A stretch of 64,000 bases of DNA from Aspidapion aeneum. Lineage: Eukaryota > Arthropoda > Insecta > Coleoptera > Brentidae. The stretch is from NCBI GenBank assembly GCA_963576565.1, contig OY755046.1, positions 64,081,379 to 64,145,378 of the forward strand, in the 5' to 3' direction. Position 1 is the first letter of the stretch; each line of letters opens with the position of its first letter. The translations under genes were made by a program, and so were the position numbers. Under the pieces are notes generated by a model. The model was not told where the DNA came from, ran no database searches, and saw only the letters and a program-made list of their open reading frames with translations. Positions 46,108 through 57,103 of the stretch are shown piece after piece.

Positions 46108-46250
46108 GGCGCAACAAAAAAGTTTCAAAATCATCTGAAACGCAAAGATATATAAAAATTTTTGAAATCGGAGCAACTTTTTTTTTCTCGAAAAAATTAG
46201 GATCACCATAGCTCACACTACTATAGTATAGTATATGTGTGAGCTAAAAT
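45614..46250 (-). mobile_element. Helentron-like element, copy E
   Basis: Both hairpins (45644-45682 and 46210-46245) and a CAGA tract (46052-46107). It is shorter than C, D and F because one ~115-bp internal module is missing. Confidence 0.85.
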
Positions 46251-46324
46251 CAGGATTGGAATAGGACAATTTTTTTTCCATTTCATCAAAATTTTATATT
46301 TACCATTTACGAAATATCCCACAG

Positions 46325-46891
46325 AAAATACTCTGCCAATCTATGGGCACCTAAGCTCACACTGGATACTATAGTTATAGTGTATCTACGTAAAAGCTAG
46401 TATAACTAAAAACTGAAGTATATTTTATTGAACTCCAGACTCAATTACCTTTCGTTTGATACCACACAAGCCATGTTTTGACTTAAACTCTAATTTTTTA
46501 AATCTACCCCCACCCTTTTTTTAAAAACTAAAATGTATTTTGTTTAACTCCACACTCAATTACCTTTTGTTTGATATCACACACGCCATATTTCCACTTA
46601 AACACTAATTTTTGAAATTTACCCCCACCCTTTTTTTTTAAATAAACTAAAATGTATTTTGTTTAACTCCACACTCAATTACCTTTCGTTTGATATCACA
46701 CACGCTATATTTTTACATAAACTCTAATTTTTGAAATCTACCCCCACCCTTTTATTTGGCTTGTGTTCGGTGGATTTTGTTAATTTTTAAATGGGACCAT
46801 CTCGACCCAAAACCCAGCCTGGGTACCAAATTTCATTAAAATCGGGCAAGCCGTTTTTGAGTTATGCGCGTTGGTCGTTACAGACAGACAC

Positions 46892-46922
<31 letters not shown>

Positions 46923-46923
46923 T

Positions 46924-46961
<38 letters not shown>

Positions 46962-47104
46962 GGCGCAACAAAAAAGTTTCAAAATCATCTGAAACGCAAA
47001 GATATATAAAAAAAATTGAAATCGGAGCAACTTTTTTTTTCTTGAAAAAATTAGGATCACCATAGCTCACACTACTATAGTATAGTAGTAGTGTGAGCTA
47101 AAAA
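46325..47104 (-). mobile_element. Helentron-like element, copy F
   Basis: Full-length copy in the same orientation, 74 bp after copy E. CAGA tract 46881-46960. The near-tandem arrangement is notable for this family. Confidence 0.85.
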
Positions 47105-47492
47105 TAATTACATGGGGCTGTATAGAGCTATCGAAATCGGTAAGTGTTATTCTAAGACATACAATTTTGGTTAGATCGGCAAAAAGTGGCCGTATTCCGA
47201 GCCCAACCAGGTGATATATCAAAACTAAAAATATGTACAGAAGTTTTTAAAATATCAAGCAAAAACAATTACAAAAAAAAAATAGTATATGCGTGAGCTA
47301 ATAGTATGAATTTCTTGGCCTCCTACTTTTTTTTTGAAAACCGTTTCTGCAATCTCCATGTAGCTACTTTTATCTAGGACTTGAAAGGATATTGAAAGAA
47401 ATATTCTGACTTAGAAAATATTTATTTCAAGCAAGAAAAATAGGGACTTATCTGAATAACGCATCTGATTACCTATCCCTATCCACAATCAA

Positions 47493-48299
47493 TAGATAGT
47501 TTAAATTGTGCTACGTATTTTTACGTAAAACTGCACGTTAAGCGCTCTACGTTTTGTTCCAAATTTGAGTTTAAGTTAAATGTTTGTACGTTCCCATAAC
47601 AAGTCTACTAATAGCAGAGAATATGATATAGATGTTACAATTTTGTTTTTGTCTTTTCAACTACAGTAGGAATATATTTGCAAAGAATCGTTTGTACTGG
47701 AAGCGGAAATTATCGTCTAGGCCTCATTTTTCGATCGGTCAATCAACCAATTCTATTCTTTGGTAACGTTAAGTTGCCCGCAGACTGCCGTAAGCTAATA
47801 GATAGTTTAAGTTGTGCTACGTATTTTTATGTAAAACTGCACGTTAAGCGCTCTACGTTTTGTTCCAAATTTGAGTTTAAGTTGAATGTTTTTACGTTAC
47901 CATAACAAGTCTACTAATAGCAGAGAATATGGAATTCGGCACTGTGTTTTTTTGATGTTACAATTTTGTTTTTTGTCTTTTCAACTACATTAGGAATATA
48001 TTTGCAAAGAATCGTTTGTACTGGAAGCGGAAATTATCGTCTAGGCCTCATTTTTCGATCGGTCAATCAACCAATTCTATTCTTTGGTAACGTTACGGTG
48101 CACGCAGACTGCCGTAAGCTAACGTAAATACGTAAGCTCCTAACGTGACCTTGACGATGGTGTGACGCACAACTTAAACTATCTAATGTAAATACGTAAG
48201 CTCCTAACGTGACCTTGTCGACGGTGCGAAGAAGTGCGCTTGCGTAACTGTCAAATCTCATGCTTACGTAAAAATACGTAGCACAACTTAACGTATCTA
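47493..48299. mobile_element. MITE with internal 306-bp duplication
   Basis: TIRs built on ttgtgctacgtatttttacg (left, about 47505) and its complement (right, about 48265), about 35 bp. The left TIR plus interior is repeated from 47798, with a 15-20 bp insertion. No transposase. Confidence 0.7.
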
Positions 48300-48781
48300 A
48301 TAATTATTATTAAAAGTCCAATTTTAACTTTATTTTCATCTCTATCTTTTTTTTTAAGAAAAAAATTAGGCTTGGTCCTGGGCGGATAAGGATACGTATA
48401 GTCTGCTGCGTGCTTATTTATCCTAGCCTCTCTATTGTCTAATATTTGTTTGTATATTTTGTGCAATATATATTTACTACCATTAAAACTATAAGCTTTA
48501 ATCATATTTTTTAAGTAGTTATAGAGGTTTTAAATAATTATATACATCCTAACATGTTTATTAGATTAGAGTAGAAGAAACTTTTTAAATTTTTACAAGA
48601 CTGTGACACGTTTTTGGACAATGATATCTTAAAGTGTAGTGGCGTATTTAGAAAAAAAAATGGGGGGAGGGGGGGGCTTGAGACCCCATGATGCCAGATT
48701 TTATGATATTTTGTTTTTATGAAATGTGTCGAAAATTTTTTAAAAATAGCCTTGGGTCCCAGCCCTGCCTCCTCCTCTATA

Positions 48782-50039
48782 CAGGGTGTTCGGCACATCA
48801 ACCGTCAAAATTTTTTGGGATATTGTTGGGGTCATTTGCTCCCTTTTCAACCTTGGAACTTGGGTCCTTAGAGTCACGGCTAAAAAGACATGAATTTTTT
48901 TATTTTTTTTCTTAAATTACCCAAAATCCAAGCGCGGATCTGGGTCAAAATCTAGGGGGGGTAATGGCCGACGAAATTTTTTTTTGTCATATAATTTTTT
49001 TTCTAGGGGGTGTAATTTTCCTTTTTTCCTTATTTTATTAAGAAAAAGTTCATATTTTTGTTTCTAAGGGGGGTAATTACCCCGTTACCCCCCTCAAATC
49101 CGCGCTTGCCAAAATCCCCTCGTAAGTTTTTTATTAATGTCTGAAAAAGCACCATTTTTTTATAATTCTGTAATCTTATGCTTATGATTTGTTAAAATTG
49201 ATGTACCAAAGGGTTATTGAAGAACATTAGTGATTTTGTGAAAGAAAATCAATTTCAAAATTAAAAATCAAAAAAGGTATCGACAATTGAGAACTTCATT
49301 TTTTTAAAGAACTTCTTTAGTTGATTACCTTTCTAACGGTATGCTTAAAACATTGATAAAAAAAAACATTTCTGCTTTAAAATACGGATATTCCGTCAGA
49401 AGGGTGAGACTCGTTCGGAATTGGTAAGAGAAACAATTTGATGTTTATGATCGTTTACCTACTTAAACAAAAGTTAAACTTTTACCAATAATGTATTGTG
49501 TTCATTATTTATAAATTTTGTTCGAAACGATCATAAACATCAAATTGTTTTTCTTATCAAGTCGGAACGATTATTGCCCGTCTCACGGAATATCCGTATT
49601 TTAAAGCAGAATTTTTTTTTAAATCAACCGAACCGTTAGAAAGGTAATCAACTAGAGAAGTTTTTAAAAGAAAATAAAGTTCTCAAGTATCGATACTTTT
49701 TTTAATTTTTAATTTTGAAATTTATTTTTTTTCACAAAATCAATGTTCTTCAATAAAAAACCTCAGTGTCCGTTTGGTACATAAATTTTAACAAATCTAT
49801 TAATTAGTTGAAGTAGCATAAGATAACAGAATTATAAAAAAATTGGTGCTTTTCCAGACATAAATAAAAAGCTTACGAGGGTTTAAAGGTGGGATTTTGG
49901 GTAATTTGAGAAAAAAAAATAAAAAATTCATATCTCTTTAGTCGTGACTCTAAGGACTCAAGTTCCAAGGTTAAAAAGGTAGCAAATGACCCCAACAATA
50001 TTCCAAAAAATTTTGACGGTTGATGTGCCGAACACCCTG
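48782..50039. mobile_element. Mariner-type MITE with very long TIRs
   Basis: Ends cagggtgttcggcacatcaa and its complement with TA on both sides. The arms remain similar for hundreds of bases (acggatattccgt and its partner near 49385/49595). Only the inserted hAT MITE breaks the symmetry. No ORF. Confidence 0.9.
48929..49108. mobile_element. hAT-type MITE (CAAGCGCGGAT family)
   Basis: 180 bp with a perfect 8-bp duplication ccaaaatc (48921-48928 and 49109-49116). The opposite arm of the host MITE near 49890 shows the single uninterrupted word. Confidence 0.95.
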
Positions 50040-50916
50040 TATATGCCACTGTAAAATGGTTTTAAATAAAAATTGACGCAATCATCAAAAATAGTTTTTT
50101 AATTTTCATTGTGCAAAAATAAATTTTAATATTTATAAAAAAAAAATAAACTAAAGTACTCACCTAGTAAAAAGCTCAACATTTTAGTAAAAATTAGAGA
50201 GAGAAATAAAAGAGTAATTTTTGTAGTAAAGAACATTCCAATTTTTATACACAGAAAAAAATTGCCTCAATTTTGTAAGAAATGCTTAGTAGACAAAACT
50301 ATAGATAGATAGAAATGCCATATAAAAACAATAAATTGTTAACAATGTATGTTATTATGAAATAACTTTATTTTTAATTTTATACTTTAGTTCACTTTTT
50401 CCTCATTTCAGTTTTTCATGTCAAATTTTTTTTATGAAGAGTGACTTGTCGAAAGATATAAAATTTTAGTCCTTTTGGAACCTTTATCCTTGGATGTATT
50501 GTATACTTTTATAAAACTTTAAAGTCAAAAATTACGGAGGAGAATTGTTTTACGTTTATTTTTAAATTTAACAAAATGTTAGATAGCTTTTTTTTTTATT
50601 TTGTTGAATAAGAATGGAAAAATGAAAATTTTGTAATTTGTAATTATTTAACAAATTACCTTTTCGGCTTCGTTAGTTTGAAACAACGATTTTTTTGAGT
50701 TACTAAAATGTACTTATATATTTTATTAACATTTTTTTGTATTATTTTTAAGTGTTCATTTGATTTTATCTAATATTTTAGGTAACAATTTATATTATTT
50801 GTATTTGTTTTTAATTTCAATTACATATTGTATTTTTTAAAATAAACGAACTACTAATAAACCAAAACAAATCGTATTTTTTTAATTCCAATTTTTTTTA
50901 ATTTTTAAAATTAATA

Positions 50917-51302
50917 TTAGATTCTAATATAAACAGAATGATTTTGATAACAACAAAACACACTTTTATTGCTTTGTAAGAGGCCACAACTTTGGCAATT
51001 TCGACAACTCATTCTGGAGATATGAAGCAGCTCACCAGAACAATAACAAAACAGCTTTCTTAGTGTGTATAGATGCAAGAACATCACTAAAATACAAAAA
51101 TATTTTAATTTATAATAAAATATAATACGAAAATATGACTTACCAATAATCAGATAAAAAACTGCGAAACCAATTGCGAAAATCAAAATTTCCTCCAAAT
51201 CCGTATAACCCTCCATTTTTTTTTTAATAACTGACAGCTCGTTTTTAATGATTTTATAAAGAAATAAACAAATAGGTACTCACCTAGTAAAAAGCTCAAC
51301 AT
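50917..51302 (-). CDS. Small membrane/Cys-rich protein, unit 1 (unknown)
   Basis: Predicted join on the minus strand: 51302-51284, 51230-51144, 51086-50917, with GT-AG introns and matching phases (276 bp, 91 aa). It encodes MLSFLL, KKKMEGYTDLEEILIFAIG, a hydrophobic span (FAVFYLIIVMFL) and a Cys-rich tail (LFCYCSG, SCRNCQSCG, VFCCYQNH; seven Cys). A TATA box (51361-51368) lies about 60 bp upstream of the ATG. An earlier ATG at 51353 is out of frame here because of a 2-bp indel. An AATAAA lies inside the last exon, which argues for caution. I do not recognise the family. Confidence 0.5.
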
Positions 51303-52030
51303 TTTAGTAAAAATTAGAGAGAGAAATAAGAGTAATTTTTGTAGTAAAGAACATTCTAATTTTTATACACAGAAAAAAATTGCCTTAATTTTGTAAGAAA
51401 TGCTTAGTAGACAAAACTATAGATAGATAGAAATGCCATATAAAAACAATAAATTGTTAACAATGTATGTTATTAAATAACTTTATTTTTAATTTTATAC
51501 TTTAGTTCACCTTTTCCTCATTTCAATTTTTCATGTCAAATTTTTTTTATGAAGAGTGACTTGTCGAAAGATATAAAATTTTAGTCCTTTTGGAACCTTT
51601 ATCCTTGGATGTATTGTATACTTTTATAAAACTTTAAAGTCAAAAATTACGGAGGAGAATTGTTTTACGTTTATTTTTAAATTTAACAAAATGTTAGATA
51701 GCTTTTTTTTTATTTTGTTGAATAAGAATGGAAAAATGAAAATTTTGTAATTTGTAATTATTTAACAAATTACCTTTTCGGCTTCGTTAGTTTGAAACAA
51801 CGATTTTTTTGAGTTACTAAAATGTACTTATATATTTTATTAACATTTTTTTGTATTATTTTTAAGTGTTCATTTGATTTTATCTAATATTTTAGGTAAC
51901 AATTTATATTATTTGTATTTGTTTTTAATTTCAATTACATATTGTATTTTTTAAAATAAACGAACTACTAATAAACCAAAACAAATCGTATTTTTTTAAT
52001 TCCAATTACTTTTAATTTTTAAAATTAATA

Positions 52031-52416
52031 TTAGATTCTAATATAAACAGAATGATTTTGATAACAACAAAACACACTTTTATTGCTTTGTAACAGGCCA
52101 CACCTTTGGCAATTTCGATAACTCATTCTTGAGATATGAAGCAGCTCACCAGAACAATAACAAAACAGCTTTCTTAGAATGTATAAATGCAAAAACATCA
52201 CTAAAATAGAAAAGAATTTTAGTTTATAGTAAAATATAAAACGAAAATATGACTTACCAATAATCAGATAAAAAACTGCGAAACCAATTGCGAAAATCAA
52301 AATTTCCTCCAAATCCGTATAACCCTCCATTTTTTTTTTAATAACTGACAGCTCGTTTTTAATGATTTTATAAAGAAATAAACAAATAGGTACTCACCTA
52401 GTAAAAAGCTCAACAT
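52031..52416 (-). CDS. Small membrane/Cys-rich protein, unit 2 (unknown)
   Basis: Same exon structure as unit 1 with all phases intact (ten-A tract before ATGGAG). The last exon differs in few residues, for example YRNCQRCG for CRNCQSCG, so one Cys is lost. Intact reading frame in a second copy. Confidence 0.5.
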
Positions 52417-53140
52417 TTTAGTAAAAATTAGAGAGAGAAATAAGAGTAATTTTTGTAGTAAAGAACATTCTAATTTTTATACACAGAAAAAAATTGCCTC
52501 AATTTTGTAAGAAATGCTTAGTAGACAAAACTATAGATAGATAGAAATGCCATATAAAAACAATAAATTGTTAACAATGTATGTTATTAAATAACTTTAT
52601 TTTTAATTTTATACTTTAGTTCACCTTTTCCTCATTTCAGTTTTTCATGTCAAATTTTTTTTATGAAGAGTGACTTGTCGAAAAATATAAAATTTTAGTC
52701 CTTTTTGAACCTCTATCCTTGGATATATTGTATACTTTTATAAAACTTTAATGTCAAAAATTACGGAGGAGAATTATTTCACGTTTATTTTTAAATTTAA
52801 CAAAATGTTAGATAGTTTTTTTTGTTGAATAAGAATGGAAAAATGAACATTTTGTAATTTGTAATTATTTAACAAATTACCTTTTCGGCTTCGTTAGTTT
52901 AAAACAACGATTTTTTTGAGTTACTAAAATGTACTTATATATTTTATTAACATTTTTTTGTATTATTTTTAAGTGTTCATTTGATTTTATCTAATATTTT
53001 AGGTAACAATTTATATTATTTGTATTTATTTTTAATTTCAATTACATATTGTTGTATTTTTTAAAATAAACGAACTACTAATAAACCAAAACAAATCGTA
53101 TTTTTTTCATTCCATTTTTTTTTAATTTTTAAAATTAATA

Positions 53141-53580
53141 TTAGATTCTAATATAAACAGAATGATTTTGATAACAACAAAACACACTTTTATTGCTTTG
53201 TAACAGGCCACACCTTTGGCAATTTCGATAACTCATTCTTGAGATATGAAGCAGCTCACCAGAACAATAACAAAACAGCTTTCTTAGAATGTATAAATGC
53301 AAAAACATCACTAAAATAGAAAAGAATTTTAGTTTATAGTAAAATATAAAACGAAAATATGACTTACCAATAATCAGATAAAAAACTGCGAAACCAATTG
53401 CGAAAATCAAAATTTCCTCCAAATCCGTATAACCCTCCATTTTTTTTTAATAACTGACAGCTCGTTTTTATTGATTTTATAAAGAAATAAACAAATAGGT
53501 ACTCACCTAGAAAAAAGCTCAACATTTTAGTAAAAATTAGAGAGAGAAATAAAAGAGTAATTTTTGTAGTAAAGAACATT
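53141..53580 (-). pseudogene. Small membrane/Cys-rich protein, unit 3
   Basis: Last exon intact, but the A tract at the start of exon 2 has nine instead of ten A, shifting the frame of the spliced product. Confidence 0.55.
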
Positions 53581-53889
53581 CAAATTTTTATACACAGAAA
53601 AAAATTGCCTCAATTTTGTAAGAAATGCTTAGTAGACAAAACTATAGATAGATAGAAATGCCATATAAAAACAATAAATTGTTAACAATGTATGTTATGA
53701 AATAACTTTATTTTTAATTTTATACTTTAGTTCACTTTTTCCTCATTTCAACTTTTCATGTCAAATTTTTTTTATGAAGAGTGACTTGTCGAAAGATGTA
53801 AAATTTTAGTCCTTTTTGAACCTCTATCTTTGGATATATTATATACTTTTATAGAACTTTAATATCAAAAATGACGGAGGAGAATAATT

Positions 53890-54241
53890 TTAACTCATTC
53901 TTGAGATATGAAGCAGCTCACCAGAACAATAACAAAACAGCTTTCTTAGTGTGTATAGATGCAAGAACATCACTAAAATACAAAAATATTTTAATTTATA
54001 ATAAAATATAATACGAAAATATGACTTACCAATAATCAGATAAAAAACTGCGAAACCAATTGCGAAAATCAAAATTTCCTTCAAATCCGTATAACCCTCC
54101 ATTTTTTTTTAATAACTGACAACTCGTTTTTAATGATTTTATAAAAAAATAAACAAGTAGGTACTCACCTAGTAAAAAGCTCAACAATTTAGTAAAAATT
54201 AGAGTGAGAAATAAAAGAGTAATTTTTGTAGTAAAGAACAT
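53890..54241 (-). pseudogene. Small membrane/Cys-rich protein, unit 4 (truncated)
   Basis: Exon 3 is cut after HISRMS by the internal deletion that defines the 662-bp units; the Cys-rich end is missing. Confidence 0.6.
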
Positions 54242-54551
54242 TCCAATTTTTATACACAGAAAAAAATTGCCTCAATTTTGTAAGAAATGCTTAGTAGACA
54301 AAACTATAGATAGATAGAAATGCCATATAAAAACAATAAATTGTTAACAATGTATGTTATGAAATAACTTTATTTTTAATTTTATACTTTAGTTCACTTT
54401 TTCCTCATTTCAACTTTTCATGTCAAATTTTTTTTATGAAGAGTGACTTGTCGAAAGATGTAAAATTTTAGTCCTTTTTGAACCTCTATCTTTGGATATA
54501 TTATATACTTTTATAGAACTTTAATATCAAAAATGACGGAGGAGAATAATT

Positions 54552-54903
54552 TTAACTCATTCTTGAGATATGAAGCAGCTCACCAGAACAATAACAAAAC
54601 AGCTTTCTTAGTGTGTATAGATGCAAGAACATCACTAAAATACAAAAATATTTTAATTTATAATAAAATATAATACGAAAATATGACTTACCAATAATCA
54701 GATAAAAAACTGCGAAACCAATTGCGAAAATCAAAATTTCCTTCAAATCCGTATAACCCTCCATTTTTTTTTAATAACTGACAACTCGTTTTTAATGATT
54801 TTATAAAAAAATAAACAAGTAGGTACTCACCTAGTAAAAAGCTCAACAATTTAGTAAAAATTAGAGTGAGAAATAAAAGAGTAATTTTTGTAGTAAAGAA
54901 CAT
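54552..54903 (-). pseudogene. Small membrane/Cys-rich protein, unit 5 (truncated)
   Basis: Appears identical to unit 4 over the whole period, including the deletion. Confidence 0.6.
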
Positions 54904-55570
54904 TCCAATTTTTATACACAGAAAAAAATTGCCTCAATTTTGTAAGAAATGCTTAGTAGAAAAAACTATATAAAGATAGCAATGCCATAAAAACCAATAA
55001 ATTGTTAACAATGTATGTTATTAAATTTATTTATTTTTAATTTTATACTTTAGTCCTCTTTTTCCTAATTTCAGTTGATCATGTCAAATTTTTTTTTATG
55101 AAGAGTGACTTGTCGAAAGATATAAAATTGTAGTCCTGTTGGAACCTCTATCCTTGGACATATTGTATACTTTTATAAAACTTTAATATCAAAAATGACG
55201 GAGGAGAATTATTTTACGTTTATTTTTAAATTTAACAAAATGTTAGATAGCTTTTATATTTTGTTGAATAAGAATGGAAAAATGAAAATTTGGCAATTTG
55301 TAATTATTTAACAAATTACCTTTTTGGTTTAGTTTGTTTGAAATAACGTTTTTTTTTGAGTGACTAAATCGTACTTATATTTTTTATTTTATTAACAATT
55401 TTTTTGTATTATTTTTAAGTGTTCATTTGATTTAATCTAATATTTTAGGTAACAATTTATATTATTTGTATTTATTTTTAATTTCAATTATATATTGTTG
55501 TATTTTTTAAAATAAACCAAAACAAATCGTATTTTTTTAATTCCAATTTTTTTAATTTTTAAAATTAATA

Positions 55571-55890
55571 TTAGATTCTAATATAAACAGAATGATTTTG
55601 ATAACAACAAAACACACTTTTATTGCTTTGTAAGAGGCCACAACTTTGGCAATTTCGACAACTCATTCTGGAGATATGAAGCAGCTTACCAGAACAATAA
55701 CAAAACAGCTTTCTTAGAGTGTATAGATGCAAGAAAATCACTAAAATACAAAAATATTTTAATTTATAATAAAATATAATACCAAAATATGACTTGAACC
55801 AATAATCAGATAAAAAACTGTGAAACCAATTGCGAAAATCAAAATTTCCTCCAAATCCGTAAAATTCTCCATTTTTTTTAAATAGCTGAC
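55571..55890 (-). pseudogene. Small membrane/Cys-rich protein, unit 6 (no exon 1)
   Basis: Exon 3 is close to unit 1. Exon 2 has MENFTDLEEI and a damaged donor (gttcaagt). The promoter and exon 1 are replaced by unrelated sequence. Confidence 0.6.
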
Positions 55891-55955
55891 AGTTACTTTT
55901 TTTTTTAATGACGTTAAATGGTTTCTTTGGGAACAAAATAATATTTTTATTATAC

Positions 55956-56566
55956 CAAGGCCAACACAAAAATAGAGGCCACGACCCTGAAAAAATCAAC
56001 TGTTCTCCCGGGGCTGAATTTTACATTGGGTTTTATGGGAGGTCAGACGTTTTTTTATGATATTTTCAAAATGGCACTACAGATTTCCGCAAAATTTCAG
56101 TGAAATATTCTCAGACACCATCCCGATATTCCACCAAAGGTTTGCAAGGAAGCAACATGATTAAAAGGTTAAAATCTTCAAGATTTAGCATTCCTTATTT
56201 TGAATTCAAATTACCCGCCATGTACCACATGCCAACTGTTATATTTGACATGTATTTGACTTTGTCATATGTGATTGTCACATTCGCTTCTGCTTTAAAC
56301 TTAATTTTTGTGTGAGCTAATGAAGCGGCTATGAAAAATTAAGGCTTACTATACATTTAAAAAAAATTGTTCTGCCAGAATAAAGTAAAAACAATCTCAA
56401 AAACGGCTTTATTTTAAAAAAAATCAAATATCAATGAACCGTCATTCCAACTTCAATATTTTAAAGACAATCAGCTGTGTCGTAACGTGACCATCAAAAA
56501 AAAATCAGCCCCGGATGTGACGTCAACAGAGTGGAGGATCGTGGCCCGTCCATTTTGATAGCCCTG
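55956..56566. mobile_element. MITE with diverged ~90-bp TIRs
   Basis: Outer words ggccaacacaaaaatagagg and the complement of tccattttgatagccctg, then gccacga/tcgtggc and cggggctga/cagccccgg in inverted order. A 7-bp attatac flanks both sides. No ORF with a domain. Confidence 0.6.
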
Positions 56567-56808
56567 ATTATACAATAATAAACATGTCACATAGGTACCT
56601 ATAGTAAAATTATTATAACAAGGCCCCAACCTATACTTATTTAACTCAATATATTTATTATGACAATTTGTTAATTTTGAAAATATTAATAGATATAAAA
56701 GTTAAAATAAATAATTTAATATTTATAAGATTAGGAACTAGGTATTTACTTAAATTTTTAAAATTGATAATTTATTTAAAACATCAACTCTAAAATGAGT
56801 ATAAAGCA

Positions 56809-56910
56809 GTGGCAGATGCAGGAGGACTCAAGCCCCCCAAGAACCATTGAATAGTAATCCCTCAGAAGCTTAGCGCTCCCTCCAGGATCGATTTCTGTGT
56901 AAGCCACTGT
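56809..56910. mobile_element. Short MITE (cagtggca ends), tentative
   Basis: About 100 bp with cagtggcaga and taagccactg ends and tataaa on both flanks. Possibly an old member of the CAGTGGCG group. Confidence 0.35.
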
Positions 56911-56939
56911 ATAAAATTAATTTTCTGAAGAAATTTTGA

Positions 56940-57103
56940 TTACTCCCTAGGCTCTACGGTAACTTTTGAGCCATATCTGAATCGCAGCACAATGTTAGCC
57001 TTTAGTTTGACGTCTTCAATTTTTTTGTATTCACATTTTATTCGAACCCTTCTTACTACAGTCGCTATGATGGTTTTCATTGTCATCATGGCATATCGCA
57101 TAC
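56940..57103 (-). CDS. P450 last exon
   Basis: Acceptor ttgtag. Encodes [12 protein letters not shown] to VTVEPRE and TAA; follows the heme motif. Confidence 0.9.

Larger units (their letters stand above)
45556..47385. mobile_element. Mariner-type MITE remnant split by Helentron-like insertions
   Basis: Left end ggtgtcccaaataaaaataa...acatggg and right end complement (gtagctacttttatctagga) resemble the terminus at 5466. The interior is filled by copies E and F. The outer copy is diverged and no TA duplication can be assigned. Confidence 0.45.
48637..50051. mobile_element. hAT-type MITE (CAGTGGCGTATATA family), split
   Basis: Left part 48637-48781 (agtggcgtattta, then aaaatggggg and the usual interior) and right end tatgccactg at 50042-50051, separated by the mariner-type MITE. 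Same orientation as 61829-62024. The target duplication is decayed. Confidence 0.8.
50161..55910 (-). repeat. Tandem array of a three-exon gene-like unit
   Basis: The landmark cacctag recurs at 50161, 51281, 52395, 53504, 54166 and 54828, giving periods of 1120, 1114, 1109, 662 and 662 bp. Long units contain promoter plus exon 1, two further exons and an AT-rich spacer. The two 662-bp units share an internal deletion and look identical. The last unit (to 55910) lacks exon 1. Direct head-to-tail order on the minus strand. Confidence 0.9.

Noticed and set aside
51303..51353. Signal-peptide-like start (MFFTTKITLLFL) as the start of the tandem small gene
   Set aside because: The TATA box lies only about 10 bp upstream of that ATG, so transcription should start after it, and units 1 and 2 have a 2-bp indel that breaks this frame while the downstream ATG is unaffected.
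50161..55910. CRISPR-like or satellite array
   Set aside because: Units are 0.66-1.1 kb with no spacer logic, and the genome is plainly eukaryotic.
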